A DNA stretch of 11,630 nt from UBA11164 sp002420085 (GCA_031976395.1 DALYLJ010000098.1:1-11630); one strand, 5' to 3'. Positions 1-6,686 are shown, counted from the stretch's first letter. Numbers and translations are program-made. The notes: generated by a model not told the origin, from the letters alone.

Positions 1-252
1 AGCAGCGCCGAGTTCGGCCTCGATCAGGGCAACCACGGCGCCTTCCGACACCCGATCATCGACCTTGACCCGGAGCTCACGAACCACTCCGGCAAATGGC
101 GCCGGCACTTCCATGGTCGCCTTGTCCGACTCCAGGGTCAGCAGGCCCTGATCCTTGGTGACCCGGTCGCCGACCTGAACCAGGAGTTCGATGACCGGGA
201 CATCGGCAAAATCACCGATATCGGGAACGCGCGCTTCCGTGATCTGGGCCAT
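1..252 (-). CDS. N-terminal lipoyl domain of a pyruvate dehydrogenase component (E2, or lipoyl-fused E3), partial
   Basis: Only the first 84 codons lie in the window; the gene runs off the left edge. They encode one complete biotinyl/lipoyl domain. It opens MAQITEARVPDIGD, and the lipoylation motif ESDKAT has the modified lysine at residue 44. It is followed by the usual G-V-V return strand and EGAVVALIE. Such domains swing acyl groups between the active sites of 2-oxoacid dehydrogenase complexes in the cytoplasm. The VPDIGD...DVPVIE wording is typical of gammaproteobacterial pyruvate dehydrogenase E2 (aceF) and also of dihydrolipoyl dehydrogenases that carry a fused lipoyl domain; the part seen cannot separate the two. 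The ATG at 252 has a GGAG ribosome site five bases upstream. It is separate in function from the pilus operon that precedes it on the same strand. Confidence 0.9.
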   Translation of the reverse strand, partial: MAQITEARVPDIGDFADVPVIELLVQVGDRVTKDQGLLTLESDKATMEVPAPFAGVVRELRVKVDDRVSEGAVVALIEAELGAA

Positions 253-325
253 GTCTGCTCCGGTGGCTGTGGGGAGGTCTGAGAGAACCGCTATTGTGGC
301 CGCTGCGGCGGAGTTCGCCAACCGC

Positions 326-343
326 ACCGGTGCGATCGACCGG
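326..343 (-). terminator. Short GC hairpin after the last pilus gene, weak terminator candidate
   Basis: ccggt (327-331) and accgg (339-343) pair around a 7-base loop, seven bases past the stop of the minor subunit gene. It overlaps a 12-base perfect palindrome, cgcaccggtgcg (323-334). No T-tract follows, so intrinsic termination is uncertain. It sits where the pilus operon should end before the lipoyl-domain gene. Confidence 0.25.
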
Positions 344-349
344 CCCGAC

Positions 350-823
350 TCAGAACACGATGGTCAGCACCAGGGTGTCCTGGTACGGACCGGCGGCGAC
401 CCACTGCCCGGCCGGGATGCGTCCGAACATCGTGAGGGTGACCGGGTTTCCAGGGGGGCCAGAATCCGCCACGTTGACGACCTGGCTGCCACCGGCGCCA
501 TTGCCCCAGACCGTCACCCGCGCCGCTTCCCGGAACAGGTTGTAGGCCAGGGTGTCGGTGCCTTGCACCAGGGTGCGTGGAAAGAAACCTCCCGCCGCCC
601 CGGCCGATATCGATGCACTGTAACTGGATCGCGGACTGCATCGAACACGAAACGAGCCGGTGGCATCGTCCGGCACACCCGCCGTCGGGTCGTAGACGCC
701 AAAGGCGACTGGGGTCAGGTTCTGGATCGTGCATTGCTGCGCCGCCGCCGACATCGACGCCATCATCGACGCCGACGCCGCCAGGCACAGCACCGCTCGC
801 AACCGTCTGCACACCCCGACCAT
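350..823 (-). CDS. Spore coat U domain protein, minor pilus subunit (second copy)
   Basis: This 157-residue secreted protein is the last gene of the pilus operon. A signal peptide (about residues 1-28, ending SAAA) is followed almost at once by Cys31, then the U-domain pattern FGVYDP, a second cysteine (Cys62) that should form the disulfide, and the closing strand DTLVLTIVF. NLFREAARV and GRIPAGQWVA are shared with the preceding minor subunit, so the two are tandem duplicates. Only two residues (QQ) lie between the likely cleavage site and the first cysteine, so the N-terminal donor strand of ordinary pilins appears absent; an earlier cleavage would leave about twelve Ser/Met/Ala residues. 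That predicts a chain-end, probably tip, position. The ATG at 823 is chosen because the signal peptide begins there. Upstream in-frame starts only add a non-hydrophobic stretch, and the ribosome site is poor for every candidate. Confidence 0.8.
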   Translation of the reverse strand: MVGVCRRLRAVLCLAASASMMASMSAAAQQCTIQNLTPVAFGVYDPTAGVPDDATGSFRVRCSPRSSYSASISAGAAGGFFPRTLVQGTDTLAYNLFREAARVTVWGNGAGGSQVVNVADSGPPGNPVTLTMFGRIPAGQWVAAGPYQDTLVLTIVF

Positions 824-912
824 GCCTGCTGACCACACCCCAGTGATGGATCGACCCTGCCCGGCCATCCGACGCGCGCACGATACACCGGACCAAGCAG
901 GTCCGGACCCTT

Positions 913-940
913 CGGCCACGGTCACTCCTGACGTGGTCGG
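913..940 (-). other. Intergenic stem-loop between the two minor subunit genes
   Basis: ccacg (916-920) pairs with cgtgg (932-936), and tca (922-924) with tga (929-931), around loop ctcc, with one bulged base at 921. Two further pairs can form outside a mismatch. It lies 12 bases past the stop at 948, in the 124-base gap before the next subunit gene. No T-tract follows. It may stabilise the upstream message or lower expression of the last gene. Confidence 0.4.
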
Positions 941-947
941 CCGCGCG

Positions 948-1412
948 TCAAAACGAGACGGTTATGACGATGGTATCGCCATATCCGCCGCTGGCGACCC
1001 ATTGTCCGCTGGGAATGCGCCCGTAGACGACGAACGGTCGCGAATTGATGAATGAGAACGCGCCGGCCGGGCTGGTCACGACCTGGGTGCCGCCGGTGCC
1101 GTTGCCCCAGATGCTGACCCGCGCCGCCTCGCGGAACAGGTTGTAGGACAGGGTCTCGGTACCCTGGGACAGGAATCGCGGCGTGAAACTGCCGCTGGTG
1201 CCGGCCGACAGCGCGATGCTCAACGCCGGCCGTCCGAAGAAGCACAGCACATTGAAGCCGGAGGTGCTGTCGGTTGGTGTCGCCGCCGTCGGCACATAGG
1301 TACCGAAATTGAGGTTCTGGATGTTATTGACCCCACACGCCTGGCCGTAGGCCCAGGCGAATGGCCCGAGCAACAGCAGCACGAGCACACCCATCTGCGA
1401 GCGTGTCGTCAT
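948..1412 (-). CDS. Spore coat U domain protein, minor pilus subunit (first copy)
   Basis: A 154-residue secreted protein translated directly after the usher: its ATG is two bases past the usher TAG, with GGAGG five bases before the start. Residues 1 to about 22 form a signal peptide with a leucine-rich core. Cys26 follows within a few residues. Then come the U-domain signature NLNFGTYVP, a second cysteine at 57, NLFREAARV (91-99), GRIPSGQWVA (131-140) and the final strand DTIVITVSF. Like its downstream duplicate it lacks room for an N-terminal donor strand before the first cysteine, which fits a subunit that only receives a strand and so caps the tip. CsuE of the Acinetobacter Csu pilus fills that role but has two domains; this protein has one. 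The family call is firm, the tip role is inference. Confidence 0.87.
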   Translation of the reverse strand: MTTRSQMGVLVLLLLGPFAWAYGQACGVNNIQNLNFGTYVPTAATPTDSTSGFNVLCFFGRPALSIALSAGTSGSFTPRFLSQGTETLSYNLFREAARVSIWGNGTGGTQVVTSPAGAFSFINSRPFVVYGRIPSGQWVASGGYGDTIVITVSF

Positions 1413-1414
1413 CG

Positions 1415-3802
1415 CTACCTCCGTCCGAATCGCTGCCAGGCTTCGAGTTGACGCGGCATCGCCAGACAGGCGATATCGCCCAGTGAATGCATCCCGCCCT
1501 CGGCCGGCACGTCGAGGTCACAACGGTACTCAAGTCCGTTGGCCCGGACCCGCCACACGGTCACGCCGGGCGCCATGTCTTCCTGGTAGAACCGCCCGGA
1601 CATGCCCAGGCGGTAATCGACATCGCCCTCCAGGCTGCTCCACAACACGCGCCCGGCCGCCAGCGGCGAGCCGTCGGCCGCATCCACCAGCCGGCCGTGA
1701 ACCGCGCGCAGCGGCTCGACCTCGAACTCGACCAGGGTACCCGCCCCGTGCGGAGCATGTACCCAGCGCGACAGCTCACCATGGCGATGGCTCATCGGAA
1801 TGCTGTCGGGATCGACCGCGATCCGATTGGGATAGAACGGCAGCAGATCCCGTACCAGCAGATCGCCATTGGCATCGGTGCGTCCGACCGGCTGGTTCTC
1901 GCGCAGCACCTCGACCCCGGCCATGCCGGGAATGCGCACCAGGGCAAAGCCACTGTCGGTCGGCGGGCTGAAATAGGCACGACCACCGACTGCGGTAATG
2001 CTGCCACTGGCCTCGAATCGACCGCGTGTACCACCGCGTTCCAGCCATTGCGCCTCGGCCGTGTAGCGGCCGTAGCGGCCCTGGTATTCGGCGCGACCGA
2101 AGGCCGAGCCCGGACCGGCGCCCTCACGCAGGCTCAGATCGTAGCCATAGCCCTCGCCGAACGGCCGATAGCGGCGAACATCGGCAGCCACGCCGACCCC
2201 ACCGTCCTCGCGCCAGTCGGCGCCGAAGCTGGCGCTGCTCGGCTGCCAACCCGATCGGCCGATATCGAAGCTGAAAGCCAGATTCAATAGCACCGCCGTG
2301 TCCTTGATCGCGCCGACCTCGCTGCGCTGGATCGACACCTGCCCTTGCAGCAACGGACTCGGTCGATAGCCGAAGTCCAGGCCGTATCGGTAGGCCACCG
2401 AAGTCCGACCATCGTCGCTGCGCGAAGCGTTGGCGCGGATCGAGAAACTGCTCTCGAAGATCGTGCCGATACTGACGAACAGGTCATCACGGGCATTGCC
2501 GATGGCATCCGGCAATTCGCCCAGCCCGCGAAAGCCCGCCTCGCGTCGCCGCCAGCCGGTGGAAACGCCGAAGCCGCGCCGCTGCCAGCCGTAGCTGGCG
2601 GCATAGGCCAGGGCCGGGCCATCGAAATCGCTGTCGGCGGCCGCGATCGACAGGCCCAGTTCACCCCCAGCGAAGCTGCTTGCCAACGAGGCATATCCGG
2701 CCTGCCCGTCGGCATCGGCTTCGACGGCACCACCGACCGTGAGGTAGGACGTAAGGCCCCGGCGATACCACGCCTGCAAGGCCGGCCGATCGTCATAGCC
2801 GCCACCAAGGGCGCTGGCACGGGGCATGCCGAGGCGCACCGCGAAATCGCTCAGTCCGGGGGCCAATTGCCCGCCACCGACATAGAAACTCTGCGAATCC
2901 AGTTGTCGACGATTGCCGAAACTGTCGCGGAACACCAACTCGATGTCGCTGCGGCCGGTCGGCAAACCGATGTTCTCCAGCGAGAATGGACCGGCCGACA
3001 GACTCTGCCGTCCGATCAGCACACCATTGGAATAGATCTCGACCGTGCCCGGCGTCTCCAGCAGACCGGCAAGGTAAGGCTGCGGGAACGTAACCAGGAA
3101 CGGATCCTGCTCGAACGAGCGGGCGAAGCCGATGCCGCCGATCAAGGCGCTGGATGCCAGCACCTCCGGGCTGGTGGCGAACTGATCGCCGAGGGTCCAG
3201 CGCAGCAGGCGATCCGGCTGATCCCATTCCAGCCGAATCAGGCCACGGCGGGAGTCCTCCTCCTCGTCCCAGGCGGCATTCGCGCGCAGCACCAGATACT
3301 GCTTGCCGATCCGACCGTCGATGAACAGGCTGTCGGGTGCCAGATCACCGACACTGGCCGCGTAGTCGAGACTGGCGGTGAGCGGGAAGCTGACCGCGCC
3401 GGAACGGTCCTGCGGATGGCGAAGTTCGGTCACTCGGCGCGACTGCAACGGCAGGGTGTCCAGACGACGCCTGAGATTGAGCCGCATCGCCACGCGATCG
3501 ACTTCACCACTGGCGATCTCGGGCAGATCGGCAACCCGAACGAAGGGCCGCTGACGAATCGTCCGGCGCTCGACCTCGATCGCCGGCAGCGCCAGGCCAG
3601 CCGCCTCGACCGCCGCCTCATCGATCCAGATCGCATCCGGATCGGCCTGCACCGGCACCACACCGATGCAGGTGCCGTCCAGACAGAGATCGAGCAGGAG
3701 CAGATCCTGACCGTCCTGGGCACGGGCCAGGCACAGCCATAGACACAGACCGATCAGGGCGAACCAGCGGAAGCCATCGCTGTGTCGGGTCAGGGCTCGC
3801 AT
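1415..3802 (-). CDS. Archaic (CsuD-like) fimbrial outer-membrane usher
   Basis: This 795-residue protein should form the outer-membrane pore that receives chaperone-subunit complexes and assembles the pilus. A signal peptide ends near Ala28 (LCLARA). The N-terminal region (about 29-130) is rich in alternating hydrophobics and holds a close cysteine pair at 40 and 45. A long beta-rich barrel follows, with the plug-like segment at about 252-300, including GTVEIYSNG and the FRDSFGNRRQ turn. The C-terminal domains include the FYPNRIAVDPDSIP motif and a second cysteine pair at 761 and 779, as in PapC-type ushers. Length is close to other archaic ushers. The ATG at 3802 lies inside the end of the chaperone gene (13-base overlap), implying coupled translation. 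The frame is open throughout with no break. Confidence 0.95.
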   Translation of the reverse strand: MRALTRHSDGFRWFALIGLCLWLCLARAQDGQDLLLLDLCLDGTCIGVVPVQADPDAIWIDEAAVEAAGLALPAIEVERRTIRQRPFVRVADLPEIASGEVDRVAMRLNLRRRLDTLPLQSRRVTELRHPQDRSGAVSFPLTASLDYAASVGDLAPDSLFIDGRIGKQYLVLRANAAWDEEEDSRRGLIRLEWDQPDRLLRWTLGDQFATSPEVLASSALIGGIGFARSFEQDPFLVTFPQPYLAGLLETPGTVEIYSNGVLIGRQSLSAGPFSLENIGLPTGRSDIELVFRDSFGNRRQLDSQSFYVGGGQLAPGLSDFAVRLGMPRASALGGGYDDRPALQAWYRRGLTSYLTVGGAVEADADGQAGYASLASSFAGGELGLSIAAADSDFDGPALAYAASYGWQRRGFGVSTGWRRREAGFRGLGELPDAIGNARDDLFVSIGTIFESSFSIRANASRSDDGRTSVAYRYGLDFGYRPSPLLQGQVSIQRSEVGAIKDTAVLLNLAFSFDIGRSGWQPSSASFGADWREDGGVGVAADVRRYRPFGEGYGYDLSLREGAGPGSAFGRAEYQGRYGRYTAEAQWLERGGTRGRFEASGSITAVGGRAYFSPPTDSGFALVRIPGMAGVEVLRENQPVGRTDANGDLLVRDLLPFYPNRIAVDPDSIPMSHRHGELSRWVHAPHGAGTLVEFEVEPLRAVHGRLVDAADGSPLAAGRVLWSSLEGDVDYRLGMSGRFYQEDMAPGVTVWRVRANGLEYRCDLDVPAEGGMHSLGDIACLAMPRQLEAWQRFGRR

Positions 3803-4554
3803 GCGCGGTCATGCTCCGAAATCGACGCGCTCGCTTCCTGGCGCGCTTCGGGCACATCCACAACGACCGTGCGAAGCCGCGCACACGCCTCCTTGGCCAG
3901 AGGAACCGCTACCGGCAGGCGCCGATCGGCGAGAACATAGCCGACATCGGCACCGTGACTCTCGATCAACTCGCCGGCAGCATCCAGCAGATACAGGGTC
4001 AGACGCTGCGGCCCGAGGTAGCCGGAGCCGACATTGCCGAGGTCGAACCGCAGTTCTCCAGCTTCGGCACGCGCCCGAACCAGTTCGGCCTGTGGCTTGG
4101 CATCCGCCGGACCGAAGAACACCGGCAGACTGAGCCGGGTCAACACCTGAATCTGCACCGCCTCCGTCTCGACCTCGTCCGGCAGTTGCTGGATGAACAG
4201 CCGCCACGCCCGTTGCCGGCCGTCCGCCCCCCCCAGGAAGCCGACCCGAATCGTGGCGCTGCCCTGCGCCGGCACCGCGACCTGGAGTGGATGGACCAGA
4301 AGCTCGTCCGTGTCGGTGAGCAGCCACGCGCCGGCCTCGTCCATCTCCCACGCCTGGTAGGAAACCTCGAAGCGCAATTCACGGTCGTCGCGGTGACTGA
4401 GCACCACGGTCTCGGCGGCGCGCTCGGGACGCAATTCGACCCGGACCGGATAGACCGAGAAATCTCGGGCCAGGGCCGGCGCCAGGCCAAAAATGAGAAC
4501 GAGCGCACATAGCGCCGCGCGCCTAGCCGAACGCGCGAACACCGTCGGACCCAT
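3790..4554 (-). CDS. Periplasmic pilus chaperone (CsuC-like)
   Basis: A 254-residue PapD-like chaperone that should hold U-domain subunits in the periplasm by donor-strand complementation and deliver them to the usher. Residues 1 to about 30 are a signal peptide ending ALARD. Domain 1 starts FSVYPVRVELRPER, where the family carries its conserved N-terminal basic and aromatic pattern. VGFLGG and RLFIQQLP (about 104-125) mark the F strand, and VLTRLSLPVFF (about 138-148) is the G1 strand that inserts into subunits. Domain 2 follows, with a tail of about 20 residues rich in Glu, Ser and Ala. The ATG at 4554 gives a clean signal peptide; an ATG eleven codons upstream (4587) is possible, and neither has a strong ribosome site. 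It lies between pilin and usher and overlaps the usher start. Confidence 0.92.
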   Translation of the reverse strand: MGPTVFARSARRAALCALVLIFGLAPALARDFSVYPVRVELRPERAAETVVLSHRDDRELRFEVSYQAWEMDEAGAWLLTDTDELLVHPLQVAVPAQGSATIRVGFLGGADGRQRAWRLFIQQLPDEVETEAVQIQVLTRLSLPVFFGPADAKPQAELVRARAEAGELRFDLGNVGSGYLGPQRLTLYLLDAAGELIESHGADVGYVLADRRLPVAVPLAKEACARLRTVVVDVPEARQEASASISEHDRACEP

Positions 4555-4597
4555 CGCAGGGTCCGGATGCCCGGTTGAGTACACCATAGTCAGCGTG

Positions 4598-4616
4598 CGG
4601 CACCCTCACGGTGCCG
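4598..4616 (-). other. Stem-loop between major pilin and chaperone genes
   Basis: cggcacc (4598-4604) and ggtgccg (4610-4616) form a perfect 7-bp stem with a 5-base loop, 12 bases past the pilin stop. No T-tract follows. In many pilus operons a hairpin here lets the abundant pilin message outlast or outnumber the assembly genes, and that is the likely role; this is inference from position. Confidence 0.5.
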
Positions 4617-4627
4617 GACGCACTCGA

Positions 4628-5113
4628 TCAGAAATCGACGGTGATGGTGATGGTGTCGCTGTAGGCACCCGCTTCGACGAACTGACCGGCCGGGATCGAG
4701 CCGTTGACCGTGAAAGTCACCGGCGAGTTGACCGCCGCCGTGTAGTTGACCTGGTTGGCACCGCAGCCCCACGCGGTGGCGCCATCAAGCAGGTCATAGG
4801 CCAGGTCATCGGCGCCCGGGCCATTCATCGCCCGACCGAGGCAGCCGACCGGATTGCCGTTGGCACCTTCGCTGAGCGCGATGAAGTTGCCGGCGTTGCG
4901 GGTGCAACGAACCTGGAAGGTGGTGCTGGCAGTCAGCGCACCGGCGGCCAGCGGATCATACAGACCGAAGTTCAGGTCGTTGGTGTTGAGCACCTGGCAC
5001 GCGGCCTGGACGGTGGCGGTGACGTTGAAGCTGCCGGTGGCGGTCTGGGCAGCGGCCGGCGCGGCAAAGATCAGGCCGGCGGCGATGGAAAGCGAGAGAA
5101 CGGTGGTACGCAT
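4628..5113 (-). CDS. Spore coat U domain protein, major pilin (CsuA/B-like)
   Basis: A 161-residue secreted subunit and the first gene of the pilus operon. Residues 1-22 are a textbook signal peptide ending APAAA. The mature protein begins QTATGSFNVTATVQAAC: a stretch of about 16 residues with alternating hydrophobics before the first cysteine (Cys39), as expected of an N-terminal donor strand. NLNFGLYDP (residues 44-54 region) is the U-domain signature. Cysteines at 39, 70, 91 and 117 could make two disulfides, whereas the minor subunits have only one pair. The last strand is DTITITVDF. The ATG at 5113 has AGGGG nine bases upstream; longer upstream readings lack a signal sequence. First place in the operon, the presence of a donor strand and the hairpin after the stop all point to the structural pilin that polymerises into the shaft. 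Confidence 0.9.
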   Translation of the reverse strand: MRTTVLSLSIAAGLIFAAPAAAQTATGSFNVTATVQAACQVLNTNDLNFGLYDPLAAGALTASTTFQVRCTRNAGNFIALSEGANGNPVGCLGRAMNGPGADDLAYDLLDGATAWGCGANQVNYTAAVNSPVTFTVNGSIPAGQFVEAGAYSDTITITVDF

Positions 5114-5257
5114 GATTCTGATCCCCTGTGATCGAAGTGTGCGATGGTCTGGCCGGAGGCCGGCGCGTCTTGGGGGGCGCCGAACAACCCGGTCGAGCGT
5201 CAGGGCTGGAAGCCTTCTGCTGAGCCCCGTTTCCCGACTGCGACCGGCTGCCTGGCT

Positions 5258-5286
5258 AAACTGCCCTGAGTCACACGCCTTGTCAA
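5258..5286 (-). promoter_or_regulatory. Candidate promoter of the pilus operon
   Basis: A perfect TTGACA -35 box lies at 5286-5281 on the minus strand. At 17 bases spacing the -10 is CAGTTT (5263-5258), a poor match; at 18 bases it is AGTTTA. A strong -35 with a weak -10 suggests that an activator is needed. The start would lie about 140 bases before the pilin ATG. Not tested; the GC-rich background makes TTGACA less likely by chance. Confidence 0.4.
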
Positions 5287-5289
5287 GTC

Positions 5290-5307
5290 GCAATTGCAAC
5301 ACTGTTG
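5290..5307. promoter_or_regulatory. Two abutting palindromes upstream of the pilus -35 box, operator candidate
   Basis: GCAATTGC (5290-5297) and CAACACTGTTG (5297-5307) are each perfect inverted repeats, and they share one base. They begin three bases upstream of the TTGACA box as read on the minus strand, a usual place for a class II activator or a repressor. The regulator is unknown. Confidence 0.4.
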
Positions 5308-5638
5308 ATGTCGAACGGCTTGCATTCATGGCTGTCATGCGGTGCCGCTGACGGCGTCGAGACCGCTCGGGACCGCCGCAGCCTCGCAGCGAACGCGCAC
5401 CCCGGACGCCGTTTACCTGCCCCGGCCACGCCAACGACCCGTGTCGTCCACCGCCGGCACGTGCCCAGAGCGGTAATTTCACACACAATCAAAGTGCTAC
5501 CTATCACGGTTTCGCACATCCATCCCGGCCCATCCGAAAAACCCTGATGCAGCGCACAAAGCATTTGATCCAACAGGACTAGTTTCGTCTCAAGGCCGCC
5601 CCCAACGGCCACGTTCTCCTGCCCCCAGGAGGTGTTCC

Positions 5639-6052
5639 ATGAAACGTAAACTAGTGATCATGGTCGCGTTCATCGCGACATTCGTTCTGCCCCTGGTCGC
5701 CCTGCGGGTCGATTGTGCCGGCCCGAGATTCACGGTTGCGGTCACCGTGCTGCCGAGCGCCAAGGCCGATGCCGAACTGGCCCGGATCGCCCTGCCGGCC
5801 GGTGTCCATGTCGAAACCCAGTCCCGTGGTGAACGCGGCGCGCTGCTGCAACAGGCACCGGCCGTGGCCGCCGCCCATTTCCAGCACACCCTGCCGGACG
5901 CCGGCTGGCGGCTCGATCGCGAAACCCGCAGTGAATGTGGCTCGGTCGAACAAGTCTGGGCGCGCGAGGATGGCCGCATCCTGATCCGGATGCAGGCGCC
6001 ACTGGGCGGGATGGAGGCAACCCGGATCCGCATGCAGGCGGTTTCCGGGTAA
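5639..6052 (+). CDS. Secreted protein of unknown function, paralog A of a tandem pair
   Basis: A 137-residue protein that I do not recognise. The start is firm: AGGAGG at 5627-5632 is six bases before the ATG. Residues 1-27 look like a signal peptide (MKRK, then a hydrophobic core to about 21), so export to the periplasm or beyond is likely. The LRVDC sequence is not a proper lipobox. The body has strand VAVTVLP (33-39), a variable linker, then HFQHTLPDAGW (80-90), EQVW (104-107), RILIR (113-117) and PLGG (121-124). The same blocks recur in order in the next gene. A helix ending in GW followed by beta strands suggests a small alpha/beta domain. Cys26 and Cys100 might pair, but Cys26 is near the cleavage site. 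It is divergent from the pilus operon; a link to it is only positional. Confidence 0.8.
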   Translation: MKRKLVIMVAFIATFVLPLVALRVDCAGPRFTVAVTVLPSAKADAELARIALPAGVHVETQSRGERGALLQQAPAVAAAHFQHTLPDAGWRLDRETRSECGSVEQVWAREDGRILIRMQAPLGGMEATRIRMQAVSG

Positions 6053-6067
6053 CACCCGAAAGACGAC

Positions 6068-6091
6068 GGCCGCACAGCCGGATGTGCGGCC
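6068..6091 (+). terminator. Strong 9-bp stem-loop after paralog A
   Basis: ggccgcaca (6068-6076) and tgtgcggcc (6083-6091) form a perfect 9-bp stem with a 6-base loop, 15 bases past the stop. No T-tract follows, so it is either a U-less terminator or a 3' stabilising structure. It separates paralog A from the sigma-28-like promoter of paralog B, which would insulate the two units. Confidence 0.5.
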
Positions 6092-6143
6092 AGGGCGGGC
6101 GGCATGGCCCGTGCATCGTGCGATTCCACTGCCGATGCCCGGC

Positions 6144-6170
6144 TAAAGTTCTGGCCTGGGGCGCCGTTAA
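6144..6170 (+). promoter_or_regulatory. Sigma-28 (FliA) type promoter candidate before paralog B
   Basis: TAAAGTTC (6144-6151), 11 bases, then GCCGTTAA (6163-6170). The enteric FliA consensus is TAAAGTTT-N11-GCCGATAA, so each box matches at 7 of 8 positions with exact spacing. Transcription would begin near 6176-6178, at or next to the ATG at 6178. That implies either a leaderless message or use of the ATG pair at 6250/6253. No flagellar gene lies in the window. Confidence 0.55.
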
Positions 6171-6177
6171 GGAGCCC

Positions 6178-6681
6178 ATGAGCGTCGGCGTGCATTTCCC
6201 GGACCCCGCACTGTTCCCGTGTGCCAATCCGGATCGTCTCTCCCCTTGGATGATGATCGCGCGCCGCCAACCGCGACGATCGTGCGCGCCGACGCTCGTT
6301 TTTTTTCTGGCTGGCCTGCTGGCCGCGATAACCCCCTCTTCGGCGGTGCTTGCCGCCGGATTGCAGGTCTCGGTCACCGTGCTGCCCACTCAAGCACCAC
6401 CGAACAGTGCCGCTGCCGCCGGATTGCCCGAGTCGGCGCGTCGGATGCACTCCGACCGTGCCGGCACTGTCTTTCAGGTCGAGCATCCTCCGGGCACGAC
6501 CGCCGACCACGTCCGGCGCCACCTGCCGGAACGCGGCTGGCACTTGCAGGGCGAGCGACGGCTTGATGAGCGGACCCTGGAGCAGACCTGGACCCGACAG
6601 CACGACCGCATCCGCATCCGGTTCGAGACCCCACTCGGCGGCCTCGGCGTCAGTCGGGTGGCGATCCAGACAGCCCCCTGA
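6178..6681 (+). CDS. Secreted protein of unknown function, paralog B of a tandem pair
   Basis: A 167-residue protein of unknown function. From residue 62 it repeats the blocks of the preceding gene: VSVTVLP (64-70), HVRRHLPERGW (111-121), EQTW (135-138), RIRIR (144-148) and PLGG (152-155). The two therefore arose by duplication and have since diverged strongly in the linker. A signal-like segment (LVFFLAGLLAAI, about 40-51, with cleavage near AVLAA) is preceded here by 24 residues with no obvious role. Start choice is open: ATG 6178 has AAGGAG but only three bases of spacing. ATG 6250 would remove the extra residues, give 143 residues and match the length of paralog A, but has no ribosome site. 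The sigma-28-like promoter ending at 6170 favours 6250 or a leaderless 6178. Its stop is 24 bases from the stop of the convergent phosphoribosyltransferase gene. Confidence 0.75.
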   Translation: MSVGVHFPDPALFPCANPDRLSPWMMIARRQPRRSCAPTLVFFLAGLLAAITPSSAVLAAGLQVSVTVLPTQAPPNSAAAAGLPESARRMHSDRAGTVFQVEHPPGTTADHVRRHLPERGWHLQGERRLDERTLEQTWTRQHDRIRIRFETPLGGLGVSRVAIQTAP

Positions 6682-6686
6682 ACCCA

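Larger units (their letters stand above)
5114..5638. other. 525-base divergent intergenic region between pilin gene and secreted-protein gene
   Basis: No convincing gene is present: the short open frames here have no ribosome site or recognisable protein pattern. The minus-strand side holds the TTGACA box and palindromes listed separately, leaving a pilin leader of about 140 bases. On the plus-strand side, 5471-5520 is clearly AT-richer than its surroundings and probably holds control signals, but no clean promoter boxes could be assigned. Confidence 0.6.

Noticed and set aside
323..334. Perfect 12-base palindrome as a regulator site for the lipoyl-domain gene
   Set aside because: GC-rich palindromes of this size are common by chance here, and no -10 or -35 box could be placed convincingly around it.
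191..925. Several plus- and minus-strand frames of 80-210 codons around the last minor subunit
   Set aside because: They are rich in Arg, His and Pro without pattern; only the minus frame with the U-domain motifs is supported.
2345..3742. A 465-codon plus-strand open frame
   Set aside because: It lies opposite the usher gene, lacks a ribosome site and shows the residue mix of an antisense frame.
5471..5520. CRP/Clp-like binding site in the AT-richer stretch
   Set aside because: Only one half resembling TCACA is present; the matching TGTGA half at the right spacing is missing.
5283..5612. Open frame of 109 codons in the divergent region, minus strand
   Set aside because: No ribosome site, no motif, and it crosses the palindromes and the region where promoters are expected.
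5935..6177. Longer start for paralog B, inside paralog A
   Set aside because: The added residues are out of frame with paralog A coding sequence and look non-coding; they also cover the hairpin and the sigma-28-like promoter.
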